Of a DNA stretch of 64,000 nt, positions 22,274 to 33,919 are shown piece after piece. Under the pieces are notes generated by a model. That model worked only from the letters and a program-made list of their open reading frames with translations. It was not told the origin of the DNA and did no database searches. Every line of letters begins with the position of its first letter. The first letter of the stretch is position 1. The translations under genes and the position numbers were made by a program. Origin of the DNA: Patella vulgata (Eukaryota; Mollusca; Gastropoda; Patellidae). The stretch is taken from the NCBI RefSeq assembly GCF_932274485.2, contig NC_065880.2:7479695-7543694 (forward strand), written 5' to 3'.

Positions 22274-22930
22274 ACGTTTCAAGTCAGTAGCTTGAAGCGT
22301 ATATATGGTATTAGTGTCAGTGGCTTGTGGCACGAAGTAACAGTATATTGTCGCATACATAATATATTATGTCAACGCTTGGGCGACATAATATATTGTG
22401 TTGACGCTCCAAGCGTGTTAGCATATTAGACCTGTAGACTCAGTGGAATGTACGCGTCATCAGAGCGGATCCAGGGGTTGGACCATGGGGACCGGTCCAC
22501 CCCCTTAACAATAGAAAGTGTCCCTGTAAATAAAAGAGGGCATCCTTATCAGAAAAAGGGCACCTGTGATGTCAGAATTTCAAAAAAGGGCACTTTTCTT
22601 TCGGATTAGGGTTAGGGTTAGGGTTAGGACACAGAAAAGAGAGAAAAAACAGAAAAGAAAAAAACAATCGAAACTTACCGATTCCATGATGGAAAATACC
22701 GCCAAAATATGTCTCCAAAGCATTCATTGGTTATCAAAGCGCCAATTAAATCTATCGTTGCAAGTTCATGCCTAGTCACCTCCATCCTAGTTCCAAGCGT
22801 TAACATAATATATTATATCGCCCAAGCGTTGACATAATATATTATGTATGCGACAATATACTGTTACTTCGTGCCACAGGCCACTGACACTAATACCATA
22901 TATACGCTTCAAGCTACTGACTTGAAACGT
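22274..22930. mobile_element. Long-inverted-repeat (foldback-like) element
   Basis: Arms of about 140 bp, 22274-22411 and 22793-22930, are near-perfect inverted copies starting ACGTTTCAAGTCAGTAGC. Each arm holds repeats of CATAATATATTATGT. The 380-bp centre is non-coding and includes four TTAGGG units (22605-22630). Confidence 0.75.
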
Positions 22931-23056
22931 ATCGCCTGTGACATGGTGGATGCTTATCACGCGGTTTTGTACTAAAACGTGGTTTCGTGTGTTCTAGAAA
23001 GGGAATGCATAACATGTCTCATGCATCAATCTGTCACTTTAGATGAATGGTCACCA

Positions 23057-23616
23057 TCAGTCTACCAGCCTTGTGGTTAGAATACATAAATTTGCTGGAC
23101 GGACTTCACCTAAATTGGCATATGCACTGGAAATGGCTTTATTTCCGGATGTTTCACCGAAATTGGCATATGAACTGGATATTGGGTTATTTCTGGATGT
23201 TTCGGGTAAACTGCTATATGGATTGGGTAATGATACACTTAGTCCAGTCAATCTACGTGAAATTTAGGGCCACCTAGAACAAATTGCAACAGTAGGTTTC
23301 TGTTTACCGTTGTGTTCGTGGGATCATCCACTGCAACATATCCAAAGCTCTCTGATTTTCGAAGTCATATTTGTCTCTGTTATAATTTTACAAGATTAAA
23401 ATACCATTCGGGGCCATTTGGAATTTATGTAAAAAGTTAGCATTTTGAATTTATGTAAATTTTCCCATTTGCACACCCCGATCTTCATAGAGCTTTGAGT
23501 ATGCTGTAGAGGGTGATTACAAAGGTACCGTGTGTTGCAATGTGTTCTAGGTCAACCCTTATTTAGACTGGACTAACTTCTAGTATTCAATTATAGGCTG
23601 TTGTAGATTGACGAAT
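23057..23616 (-). pseudogene. Gene C tail exon, stop after first motif and split by MITE
   Basis: From the acceptor at 23616 the exon reads SSIYNSL then TAA where gene D has GAA. Further on, at 23240-23575, a 336-bp inverted-repeat element interrupts the exon. Beyond it the old coding sequence still shows NPYSSL, SSYANF and SAYANL, tyrosine motifs now left in the 3' UTR. Confidence 0.72.
23240..23575. mobile_element. 336-bp MITE in gene C tail exon
   Basis: Ends TAGTCCAGTC and GACTGGACTA are exact inverted repeats, with a second inverted pair inside (CACCTAGAACA against TGTTCTAGGT). Flanked by ACT on both sides (23237-23239, 23576-23578). Removing the element and one ACT restores a sequence aligned to gene D's tail exon. 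Three-bp target duplication fits PIF/Harbinger- or CACTA-type families; no coding capacity. Confidence 0.75.
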
Positions 23617-23689
23617 CTGTAAAAGTCAAAGTAAAGAAAAATAATATTTTCATATCAGCACTATTTTATTTTATAAACACACTTATATA

Positions 23690-23960
23690 GAAGTATATTT
23701 TCAGTATTTCTTTGGCTAAATATCATTATGACACGAGGGTACTTTTTAAAGCTGCTATTATCAGTATTTATTGGGCCAATATCATCATGATATGACGTGT
23801 TTTATTAGAACTATTGTCAGTATGTATTGCGTCAAATACCACCAAAATATGAGGGGGTTTCTTACGGCTATTTTATCAAAAAGCTACTGACTAAATATCA
23901 TCAGGATATGAAGGGTTTTATTACAGTTGTTGCCAGTATTTATTGAGCTAAATAATATGG
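23690..23960 (+). repeat. 60-bp tandem repeat in last intron, gene C
   Basis: Four to five diverged units (TCAGTATTTATTGGGCC, AATATCATCATGATATG). Same position relative to the tail exon as in D. Confidence 0.6.
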
Positions 23961-24304
23961 CTGGATTTATTTCAGCTATTGGTGGGTGTATGTTACCTTG
24001 TCTTACAAAGTACCAATGAAACTACCAATAATATACCGCGCGTAATGAAGTTTAAAACATTAAATGATTTTTAGTCTACTTACTGTTTGTATTGTTTCTA
24101 CTTGCCCTGAAATAAACAATGTATTTATTCTCAAAATCAGACATTAAGTTTACCAGGATGCAATTGCGTTTTTAACATTTAATTAAGAAAATGAAATTCA
24201 AGCACCAACGTTAAATAATACCCTGTCTTGAATTCAAGTGAATTCGACAGGCCTATCATTAAATGTATATGGACGACAAAATGACGATGGACATATTTAC
24301 ATAG

Positions 24305-24435
24305 CAAAGAGCATAGATCGATTATATTCAAATTCCACATATTTTTTGTAATTACTGAACGGAATTGTACGATAGCAAAGGACATTGATCGATTATATTT
24401 AAATTCCACATATCTTTGTAATTACTGAACGGAAT
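24305..24435 (+). repeat. 65-bp tandem duplication in gene C intron
   Basis: Two copies containing GATCGATTATAT and AATTACTGAACGGAATTG. Confidence 0.68.
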
Positions 24436-24657
24436 TGCACTATTTGTAGACTGATATTGCAATTAGATATCGGTCCTTTACAATATTGTAGTAGTCCTAT
24501 AGCGTTAAATGACGCATCCGGATTTTTTATATCTTACACTGTTATAATAATTGGATGCAAAATGGTTTATGTCTCTTTAAATGGTTTCAAGTTGGACTTT
24601 ATATGTGAAAACTGACAGTTTATTAATTTCGGTTTAATTTAAATTAAATTAAATCAC

Positions 24658-24778
24658 CTTGAAGAATCGCTGATTGTCTACGTTGATAAATCTCCACAAT
24701 GATAAGACCAATAAATTTTGCAACAGGCAAAACATAAACAAACGACCAAAGCGATGACGGTGCTGTTCTCTTTATGAT
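24658..24778 (-). pseudogene. Gene C membrane exon with +1 frameshift
   Basis: Aligned with D's membrane exon, one extra C lies within the hydrophobic stretch (TTTGCCTGT against CTTGCTGT), so ALVVCLCF runs into a short out-of-frame end and a TAG. Without the extra base the exon would read on to IYQRRQSAILQ, matching D's IYQRKQISTLK. Confidence 0.75.
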
Positions 24779-24829
24779 CTGCAATATACAATAAAGCATT
24801 AGTTATAGTCTATATTACACCGGTTGGTG

Positions 24830-25060
24830 CAAGGCAGTATGACGAATAGATACTGTGATTGTCAGGCCTTTCGATAATTGGACACCAGGCTCGAACCCGG
24901 GGAACTTTCACCAACAACACTGGGCTCAACCGCTGAACCACTAGATAGTGAAGCAACGCTTTACCCACTGAGCCACGCGGCACTTTCACTGACGGGGAAG
25001 ATCACGTGGAATATCCAGGGTAACATTCGCGGCAAATGCAGAGATTGGACCAAAAATTTC
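24830..25060 (-). mobile_element. tRNA-derived insert in TM-FN3 intron, gene C
   Basis: Minus strand has GTGGCTCAGTGGGTAAAG as A-box region and GGGTTCGAGCCTGG as B box. A diverged homologue lies in the same intron of gene D. Confidence 0.6.
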
Positions 25061-25213
25061 TGGATTTTGATCCAACGTCTTGCTCTCCCTAGCTCCTTGT
25101 GAAATTCTATGAATTGTATTATACTATACTACCATGCTTTTAGGGGTATCCATTATAAACTTCAATACTAGAAATCAATAAATATATAACGTATTGAACT
25201 GTACCATTGCCGC

Positions 25214-25522
25214 CAGATTTAAGCGGTGCAGCTGATGTTCTTAACGCCAGATAGACTGGTTTTGATGAACCAAACTTGTTACTAGCAATTACTCTCACAT
25301 AGTAGTCGCTGTCTGGGATGAGGTTTTCTATACAGCGGTTTAAAACATCGCCTTCTTTAGTTAGTTCTACTATTGGTGCGGTCACCCAAGTTCCGTTGTC
25401 GACAGAATATTCAAAAATAAACCTCTGGCTGTCTCCACCATCAAAACCTGGTTTTAGCTTAATACAGACCGAATTATGCGATAAACGGTCTAATATTAAT
25501 TCACTTGGCGATTCTAGTATAG
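25214..25522 (-). CDS. Gene C FN3 exon with altered donor
   Basis: 309 nt: ESPSELILDRLSHNSVC, LKPGFDGGDSQRFIFEYS, NLIPDSDYYVRVIASNKFG. The boundary equivalent to D's TCTG|GTGAG reads TCTG|GCGGC, so only a weak GC donor remains; the next GT lies a few bases into the intron. The domain itself is intact. Confidence 0.72.
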
Positions 25523-25562
25523 CTAGACAATAAAATCAACAAAATAGTTTATATTAAATTTA

Positions 25563-26722
25563 CATAGTAGTTATTAGCACACTCTCCGATTGGCCTAGCC
25601 TATACGTAGCGGAAAGGTGCGAATAAATGACTTCCATCACAATTCTATCGGGTACTGTGAAGCCATGTGTGAAGAATAGTATTTTTTCTATGAATCTTGT
25701 CAAACGAAATGTCACAAGCGCTTTCTTCTCTTTCATGTATCCCTTTCTGTGCCTCGCGTCACATTTAACGGTAAAATGATTCCGCATTGGAGAAACGACC
25801 TCGGTAGTATTGAATTTACACGTGCGTGTTGCAACGTTACCCCGAGCGTAAACCAACCAGTGTTTTTTTTAGACTGCATTCTGTATTGAAAGATGGAGGA
25901 AGTGTCACGAAATATGTAACATGACGCTGTCACAAATACTCCTTGACGATACAGAGGACAAACATAGGTTTACTGAAAGTGTAAGTGATAGTTATAATAT
26001 TGCATTGGAGCAGCAGAATAGAATTCTAGCTCAGACCAAGCGAAATACTCGAAGGCGTATCAAATTTAATGTTGTGTGCCTTGCAGAGAAATAAATTTTG
26101 TGACTTCGGATGACGTCGAAGAAAGTGCAAAATACCGTTGTGTGCCACGCTGGTCTTAAGAAAATCTGAATTACCGGATGTGCAGATTTGTATGTGAAGC
26201 TAGAAGGCAAGATGGTAGTTACTACCCTGCTTTATCTCTTAACAATATATGCATTTTCATTTGGAGATTTATTCAACTCATTTGCAACTCTTGTATAAGA
26301 GTGATGGTTTGTCGGACATGAACAGTATTCTTCTCAGGAAGGACACTGTTTATTTCTGATACACGGATGTATTGGAAATAAATAGGATAGTTTTATCAAT
26401 GGTTGCCACTGGCAACGACATAGAAGTGGGATGTAAGCATTATTATTATTGTTAGAGGCAATGTGATCTATCTAACAAATTCCTCGATGCGAATACCAAG
26501 TCTCGCGCTTTCCATCTAAAACGTCTACCTGTGATAACCGAGTTGCAATGTCCAAGGTACGTTCAATGTCAAGGTTTCCGTGGAGGTCGCGATGTCACAA
26601 CCTCTGACTGAACGCTACTGTCCCCGTGTCTGTAGACAACGTAGCTATAAGTTCGGGAAATGATATGTAATCTAGCAACGTCCAGATGTGGTAAAAATTA
26701 AAGTCGTTGTTTCAGGAACATA
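25563..26722. other. Unrelated 1.16-kb block replacing exons of gene C
   Basis: Flanks match cluster introns (left to the intron below FN3, right to the intron region around 3375), but the block itself does not match other copies. One plus frame at 25921-26094 reads MTLSQILLDDTEDKHRFTES and a basic QTKRNTRRR; not recognised. Confidence 0.5.
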
Positions 26723-27164
26723 CCAAAACCCCAGACCAATCTCCATAAAATTCCTTACAGAATTGTGTGGAAATATATAACTATCTTCACGTGTTCAATG
26801 CTAGTTAAGTATTGTAATCGATATTGTATTGTATTAATGTTGTGCTTAAAGTGGTATATGGAAATTACATAATATACACATACTGTTTTTAAAATCTTTA
26901 CTTGCATTATGCTATAACACACACATAGCAGACACATGAAGACATTCCAAAGATAATCTGATTGAATTATTTCCTGATTCGGTTCTGTATGACATCTTAT
27001 AAATCAACAATAGATTTCGTGGCAATTTGATACACTGTATTTCTTTCATTCGATTATAAAAATTAAAATGCAAAAATACATGAGGCTTCATCGTCTACGT
27101 TCAGTATTTTTCTGTTTTAATGTATTTTGTATACGATGTGCTGTACATATATAATACAATCAAT

Positions 27165-27241
27165 CCTACATCTTATATATTAGCATAACTTACATCTTAT
27201 ATATTATTATAGCTTACATCTTATAGATAGTATAACTTACA
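27165..27241 (-). repeat. 24-bp splice-donor minisatellite, gene C
   Basis: About three imperfect units next to the donor of exon 27241-27531; one unit reads TAAGCTATAA instead of TAAGTTATAA. Confidence 0.7.
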
Positions 27242-27531
27242 TCTAATATCAAGAGTGATATTATCTGTATTACCAGTACCACACTGATTGGTAGCTGAAC
27301 AGTAGAGTGTTTTATTGTTTAGGTGTTTGGTACTAGTTAATTGTAAGATACTAGCTGTTGCACCATCTATAACACCACTAGTCTGTTCTGGTGGTACATT
27401 ATCTGTTGAATCTAAATACCACGTGAATGACACGTTTGGATCTAGTGTTCCTGTATAACACGTGATGTTTGTTACCATACCATCAGTAAATAATAATCTA
27501 CCCTTATCTTTGATTGTGGCTGTTGCTCGAG
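27241..27531 (-). CDS. Gene C Ig exon 2 (donor-array exon), open
   Basis: 291 nt: TATIKDKGRLLFTDGMVT, NITCYTG, FTWYLDSTD, LYCSATNQCG, ending DIR at GTAAGTTAT. The adjoining array is the shortest in the cluster, about three units. Confidence 0.78.
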
Positions 27532-27655
27532 CTGAAATAGAATAAAATGTAACGACCCAACACATTAATGCTCATCTTAATGATTAAAACAATATATATA
27601 TAGGTTTAGACATGTCTCTCATAAATACGACAATAGATTTGACTTTTTCTCTCAC

Positions 27656-27964
27656 CTGAAATCAAAAGATGTGCAGTGCCCGTATCCTGAATGCTCTGAC
27701 CTGCACTGCCCGTGCCACTAAAGCTTCCACCTGTACACTGCCAGTTTCCCCCGTCTCTTAGAGTTGATGCACTGTTGATGTATACATAACTTTTACCAGC
27801 ATTTAAATCAACGGTAACATTATAACCAGATGAAATCCACTCATTATTTCGTTTCCAATGAATAAAAGTTGGTGGGTTAACATTTGGTATTTTAACCGTA
27901 CATGTTAAAGTAACCGATTCTCTTTCACATACCACAGACTTATCTATATCGACTGTAACCTCAC
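27656..27964 (-). CDS. Gene C Ig exon 1, open
   Basis: EVTVDIDKSVVCERES, then LTCTVKI, IHWKRNNEW and NWQCTGG. 309 nt, very close to the gene A exon ending at 8068, and with a single GGTGAG donor. A partial relic of the exon's start follows at about 27985-28045. Confidence 0.75.
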
Positions 27965-28052
27965 CTATAAATATAAACATAGTTAAATATAGAATAGAAC
28001 ATGTTAAAGTAACTGATGTTCCTTCATATATATCAGACTGATCTATATCTAA

Positions 28053-28112
28053 ATTTCCCTCATAGCACGTTGCATGGTGTATGCCCGTCTTCATTAGCCC
28101 AGTCGGGGTAGT
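28053..28112 (+). mobile_element. SINE family 2 fragment in gene C
   Basis: ATTTCCCTCATAGCACG to GTCTTCATTAGCCCAG only, fused to a relic of the first Ig exon. Confidence 0.5.
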
Positions 28113-29136
28113 TATACGATGTAGTTCAGAACGAGTCGACCAGAGGACCAAGCAAAAATTTAAGAAAAGATAACACTGGGGGTCAGCAATTTTCAATTGT
28201 AACTGGCGTTAGTGAATTATTTATTTTTGTTTTGAAATGAAAACTTCCGGTATAGCTGGAAATTGCTGTTTTTGGTCACAATTTGCCAAAAAACATTACG
28301 ATTAATGTTTTACCCTGATTTCAAAACGCTCCATTCAAAATGTCGTGCCTCTGATATTGGTTAGGTATGATAGGCCAAGTGGTCGTCTTAAAATCCTGCG
28401 GTCGTTTGGGAATGAATAAATGGTGTTGAATTTTCTGCGAGTTCTCCATAATTGTTCATTTTACACATGTTGAAAACTACTTCATTCTAAAACGTGTGTA
28501 GCTGCTTCTTGGCGGGTCTGGCATATAATTCCTTGGTGTGGTTATGAAGGTCATTCGTACAAGTATATGTGAGACGAAAAAAAACTGACCGACACTAAAC
28601 CCACTAGTGTGCTACAATATTCTGATGTAAAAACCAGTATTTTCCATGCGATTCTTCTTTTACTTCGTGCCAAAGACGTTACTTTGGATACACCGAGATT
28701 TGTTAACCGTGTCTGTTGTCTACCCCACCCCACCCCCCCCGCCCCCCGTGTTCTCTCTAAACTTTCGATGTCTCGAAAACTCTAGATCAACCATTTTTTA
28801 CTGTATGCAACAAAATGAAATTTACTATTACCTACATTGAGATATCTTTTAGCACATATCCAATCACGAGGCACACCATTATGATCCATTGATTAGGGTA
28901 ATATTCCCCTTTTTCTTGAGTTTATTCCCTTATTGTTACTTTGTTTTTCATTTTGAGTTAAGTCTGTATCAGAGAAGTGGAAGCCTACGGGTAGCCCCCG
29001 CATACATTGACTTGATGTGCGTTCGTTGCATGAGATGTATACTGTGTCCTGTCCGTAAGTTTGTTTTGTATAATTGCTTGTGTGTAGTGCGCCCCCCCCC
29101 CCCTGCACTTTTTATATAAAGAAGTTCACAACTTAC

Positions 29137-29191
29137 CTCTATACATAGAAACAAAAATGACCAACAAAATAAAAACCGTTGCAACATGCAT
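29137..29191 (-). CDS. Gene C exon 1: signal peptide
   Basis: MHVATVFILLVIFVSMYR then G|GTAAGT. One or two residues differ from the gene B copy, in line with recent common origin of these 5' ends. Confidence 0.75.
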
Positions 29192-29278
29192 ATTAGCGAT
29201 AAATAAACGATGCAGCATGCATACTACCAATAAATATACGTATTACAAACAAGCTGTAGATCTTCTAGTTTGATCTAT

Positions 29279-29335
29279 TGTTGGCAGCGTGTACTATGAC
29301 GAAAATAAATATAGGGTTGTTTACAATTCATATCT
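29279..29335 (-). promoter_or_regulatory. Conserved upstream block, gene C
   Basis: CCTATATTTATTTTCGTCAT and CACGCTGCCAACAATAG on the minus strand, 90-140 bp above the start codon. Almost identical to the gene B block. Confidence 0.4.
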
Positions 29336-29344
29336 GCTCTTTAT

Positions 29345-31285
29345 GAAAGCATATCTCTTACGTGCATTTGTATATTTAATTATTTCAATTCTATAACAAA
29401 GCGGGATATATGTTGAATAAAAATCTTTAATTGTATACAATAATCACAGCGTACATTATTCTATTTTCCATTTGGTAATTAAACAGAACTGTAACTGTTT
29501 ATCTAATTAACACATGGTTAAACATTCTCGCATCTGAATGTTGACAAATACAAATATTATATGCTGCCATTCTTAAAGAACCATCATAAACCGTTGTGAC
29601 ATTAAAATATAGAGAGGTACGGGGAGTGTAGGGTGGGGGGGGACCAGCCATGTAGTTATGCCATTTTTTTCCTGATACAGTTACCTATTGTGACTTTTAT
29701 GGATATAAATTTTCAAAGAGGTAAATTTAGCTATGGATCCTGTACTTATATGAATTACTATTAGTTTGTTGGGCTGAACGCAAATAATTTTCACAGTTGA
29801 AGAGGAAAAAAGTGTTAACTTTCTTAATACATTTTCCTGGGAAAAGCATTTTCTTTCGCAAACCGTCTTCTTTTTTCTATGAAATTTTAAAACTCTTGCT
29901 GGACTGATTGTTGTTTCCGATGTTTGAATGTGATTGATAACCGCGTGAAAACCATTGGCAATGCTTTCAGCAAATAGAACAAGTTTTACCTTGGATAGTT
30001 TAAATTATACGCGTTCTTTCATAAAGGAGAGTAACTGAGGTGATGGGATATCACTGCAATGTTATAAACTTCTCTTATTCGTCTCCGTTAGCTAAACATG
30101 AAAATATACATTTTTCTGTACTTAATTACCGTTATCATTGAATTACGATAAGCTATTTCAAATCAGATTAATGGAAATAGTCATCTACCCATCCCATCCC
30201 ATCCCACTTCTCTTATTCGTCTCCGTTAGCTAAACATGAAAATATTCATTTTTCTGTACTTAATTACCGTTATCATTGAATTACGATAAGCTATTTCAAA
30301 TCAGATTAATGGAAATAGTCATCTACCCATCCCATCCCACCCCACTCTGCACGGTTGAAGGCTGTGCAAAAATAACAGAACAGAAAGGCTATTTTAAAAG
30401 ATTTCACAAACTAATAGTCTATTACTTTTGTGATAGGATCAAATATTGCTTCCATTATGAAAGGGAAAACCGAAATACACATGCCAGAGTTATTACAAGT
30501 TTTGCTAAGATAGCGTATTAAATTATGTATATAGGTCAATATAGTTTTAGTGCGTATATTGGACAATATAGTTTTAGTATAAACATTAACTGAATATCAT
30601 AATAAACCACGTGAGTAGTTCGTTAGTAGGGGTTAACATCTTCTAGAATCGATGATGACGTCGCAAACGCATGTTGCCAAAGATACTTGAAAGTGTTTAT
30701 TTCGTACCAAAGGGGTACTAAAAGGTTCAGAATTAACGATAAACTAGAGGGGTGGAGGCTGCGATTTACCATTTCCGTCCCAAGAAGGGTTTTCTTAGAT
30801 AAGGGCAGTTTTTTTTAGAATAGTAACAAGTTGGTTAAAATGACCCACTGCTGACGACAATCTCTCCACTGCTTTATACAAATTACCGATGAAAATTACT
30901 GACAATAAGTTTTATTTGAAAGATGGAAAGTAGCATAATATTATGGTAATCGTCGCATTTGTAATGATCTTTTCTGGCGCCCCCTGACACCACCATAAAC
31001 ATTCACGGTGCCACTTTTGTGGACACTTCTGATGACCTGGCTGTTGTGGGCGTATGTGTCATTAAATGGCAACATATCTTTCTTGCCAGATACAGGGCGA
31101 TTTGGGATGTGCAACATGACCTAAACCGTTGTATATAAGCCATGGGTATTCCGGTTTATAAGCGACAAGATATAGGGTCGCCCCAGAGTTTTCTAAGGGT
31201 ACTCTAGAAATTTCCACCCCCATATACCATATTAGAGGAAAACATGATGAGGCTTACATTTTGGTAAAATAAAAAGTAAACATAT
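29345..31285. other. Spacer above gene C
   Basis: Shares landmarks with 47340-48100 and 61750-62150 (for example CCAGCCATGTAG and ACATTATTCTAT), so it belongs to the duplicated unit. Apart from the 30067-30345 duplication I see no gene. Confidence 0.5.
30067..30345 (+). repeat. 140-bp tandem duplication in spacer
   Basis: ACTTCTCTTATTCGTCTCCG starts at about 30067 and 30207; copies are almost identical. Confidence 0.75.
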
Positions 31286-31287
31286 TA

Positions 31288-31635
31288 AATGGGGTTCAGT
31301 AGCGTCCTACTGGTCTGCACCACCTCTGCTAATAAAGACTGACATACGGAAATAGTCTGTGCTATGAGGGCCATTTTCCCCATATAACGACAGAACTTCC
31401 TACTCTTCTTTCGAATTCAAACCGCGAGTGTTCTTTTACGTGCAAGACAATGTTCACAAGAGACCTCGGTGTTCGTTCATGTCATCTGAACGACCATACG
31501 CTGCTCCTTGTCAGGCCCTCTGTCCTGCACCACTAACTAAGAGCATCAGACACCATAAAATCCAGAGGAAGTTTCTCGGCCAACACCGGGATCGAATACG
31601 GCGCCTACCCAATGAGCCACCGCGGCACCCAATAA
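31288..31635 (-). mobile_element. SINE family 2, minus strand, older copy
   Basis: AATGGGGTTCAGTAGCGTCC at left, GTTTCTCGGCCAACACCGGG and tRNA-like GGTGGCTCATTGGGTAGG at right. Several differences from 32205-32528. Confidence 0.65.
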
Positions 31636-32204
31636 ACATGTACACAGTGGATGGGCGAGTCAAAATATATTACTGGCCATTGATAAAGGTAGTGGATACA
31701 TATTATTGTAAATTACATTCATGGACTATTGATAATAGCAGATATTATTAGTTGTATTAATTGGGCAGTAATTGGCATTATTTTTTAATTGTTCGCTGAA
31801 TTATTGACAATAGCGAACACTATTGACAAGTAAAACAGGCCCGGGTGTCCAAAATGACACTGCATCGTTAAATAACCAGCAAAACTAATAATTCCCAGTA
31901 ATAAATAACTTACAGAAATAGAATAATTTGGATAGTATGGGTTAATATGCGACTCAGTAAGTGGTATGGTTGATCAAGGGAGATAACTGGAATAGTCAGA
32001 CATTGACAATCATATATTTTGCAAGTTATTAATCGACTTCTATACAACAATGTACAGCGAAGTCTGGTCACAACTTTCTTAGTCACACTCGTTCATTATA
32101 TCATGTTATGACTCACAATAAAACGGTATAGACCGCATTCGTAGAGCTGCAAATATCGCTGTTTGTTATTTAAAGGCACATTGTTCCTATTCAATCAAAA
32201 CAAC

Positions 32205-32528
32205 AAATGAAATGAAATGAAATGGGGTTTAACGCCCTATTGTTCTGCTCCTAAACTGGGCTAATGAAGACGGGCATACGCCATACAGTGTGCTATGAGG
32301 GAAATTTTGCCCGGGCAGCGGCACCGTCGCCTACTCTTATGTCGAATTCCAACTGCCAAGTGATCTTTTACGTGCATTCAAATGTATACAGGCCCTCCGC
32401 CAGGCATCACTGACAAGGGGGAACCACGCCGGAAAATCTTGATGAACTTTCTCGGCCAATGCAGGGATCGAACACCCAACCTCCAGGCTAGCGAGCCAGC
32501 GTCTTACCCAGTTAGCCACGTGATCCCC
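32205..32528 (-). mobile_element. SINE family 2, minus strand
   Basis: Near full length; head at the right (GGGATCACGTGGCTAAC), tail AAATGAAATGGGGTTTAACG at the left. Confidence 0.75.
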
Positions 32529-32599
32529 TCAAAACAACAAACATTCCTATCAAAAAGTATACTGTCGAAACAATTATAAAAACTTATAAACCCTAATGA

Positions 32600-32712
32600 A
32601 AGTTATTGTTGCTGTTCGCGGTGTTTAAAGTCCGCTTCCACCAAGGGTGATATTGCGGACACGTTGCCTGTCCAACGAGCTAGAGCTACAGGCGCGACAC
32701 CCTAGACACCAA
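32600..32712 (+). repeat. Dispersed repeat (GTCCGCTTCCACC family)
   Basis: TGTTTAAAGTCCGCTTCCAC, GATATTGCGGACACGTTG. Related copies at 48828-48950 and 58688-58740. Possibly a SINE 3' part; class not decided. Confidence 0.5.
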
Positions 32713-33394
32713 GGTCATCCAGTGTGGTCGTGTTCACTTATGTCGAGGCATTATTCCGCAACACCACTGACCTTGAAGCAGTAAAAAGCTGCAAAAATGA
32801 TCAATTTAAAAAAACAAAAGAGAATCTGTACAGTACAGGCGTATGCACTGTGCAATTATGCCGAGGCATAATTCCCCAACACCATTGTCCTTGCATAAAA
32901 CAGATAAAAGCTGCAATACGAAAACTTTAAGGGAAAAAAAGAGAAAGTGAACTATTGCATTGTGGTATAGAGCAGCACTAGTGACACACGAATGGCTGTA
33001 TGTAAATAGTGGTTGGATTTTAAAGAAATGAATGAAATATTCCCACCGTCGTTTTATATTGAACAACAAGGTCATTCTTCCTTCTTAGAATATAACTCTA
33101 TTGTCTATTTTGAACTTAAAACAGCATGTGACTCTATTGTGTTGGATCGTAAGCAGCTTAAATGTCATCTGTACGAACATGAATTTAAAGGGGTTGTACT
33201 ACTCTACATATATATACTCTTCAAAAAAAGTAGGGGGTATTCAGAAACAATACAAAACTGCGGAAACGCACTGCTGTTTTTATTAAAGGTAACCAGTGTA
33301 TTTTAATAACAGACCTCTTGCCTGCACATGAACATAAACAGTTCATATGGGCGGCCTATCTGACGGCCCCATTTCACTCGCAAAGAGATACACT

Positions 33395-33595
33395 GTAAAA
33401 AGTGAAAAAGGACGTTTTTGATTTTTGTCTTAATAATGAGTATTTGCTCCACCAATCCTCAGACATTCAGCAATTCGTCGTGGCATGCTCCTAATTAACC
33501 GTCCAATCACGATTTGGGGCAATCTGACCCACTCCTCTTGCAGTGCCACGGCCAATTCTTGCAGTGTTGTTGGTTGACGTTGACGTTCGTCTCCC
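33395..33595 (-). pseudogene. Tc1-like transposase C-terminus fragment
   Basis: Minus strand reads TTLQELAVALQEEW, VIGRLIRSMPRR, then GGANTHY and stop, the typical end of Tc1-like transposases. A terminal-repeat-like CTTCAAAAAAAGTAGGGG lies at about 33220. The upstream two thirds are missing. Confidence 0.7.
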
Positions 33596-33919
33596 GATCA
33601 AATTAAACGTAACACACTAAAGCAATGATACGCTAAACAGTAAATCGTATGCAAAAACCGATAGGAACGCAAACATAGATGGGATAAACCAGCCAGCGGC
33701 GAATTTGACAATGAACACCTCCCACGTGTATGGCGCAGCTCAGTGGTTCTGTTCGGGCAATAAGTTCTTCATCTGTGAACATAGTCTCAAAGCATGCCAA
33801 GTGTCCATGACTATTTATCATATGACAACCTGCATAGGTATTTGCATTTCAATATCCCCTGCTTTTTTGGAAGAGTATATTATATTTTTGCACCCTTTGA
33901 CTGGGCATTATCAAATCCG

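Larger units (their letters stand above)
23057..29191 (-). pseudogene. Gene C: shortened, decayed Ig/FN3 receptor copy
   Basis: Exons: 29137-29191 signal peptide, 27656-27964 Ig, 27241-27531 Ig, 25214-25522 FN3, 24658-24778 membrane exon, 23057-23616 tail. Between FN3 and the second Ig a block of 1.16 kb with no homology to the cluster (about 25563-26722) replaces the segment that in gene A holds four exons and five Ig domains. Lesions: the FN3 donor reads GC instead of GT, the membrane exon has one extra base (121 nt against 120 in D), and the tail has a stop after its first tyrosine motif and a MITE further on. A secreted two-Ig-plus-FN3 product is possible; a working receptor is not. Confidence 0.78.

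Noticed and set aside
22605-22630. Telomere
   Set aside because: Only about four TTAGGG units inside an element with inverted arms; interstitial.
25560-25856. 98-residue minus frame in the foreign block of gene C
   Set aside because: No recognisable motif and no splice or start context; noted only as part of 25563-26722.
31428-31751. 107-residue plus-strand frame
   Set aside because: Falls on a minus-strand SINE of family 2; reverse reading of SINE sequence.
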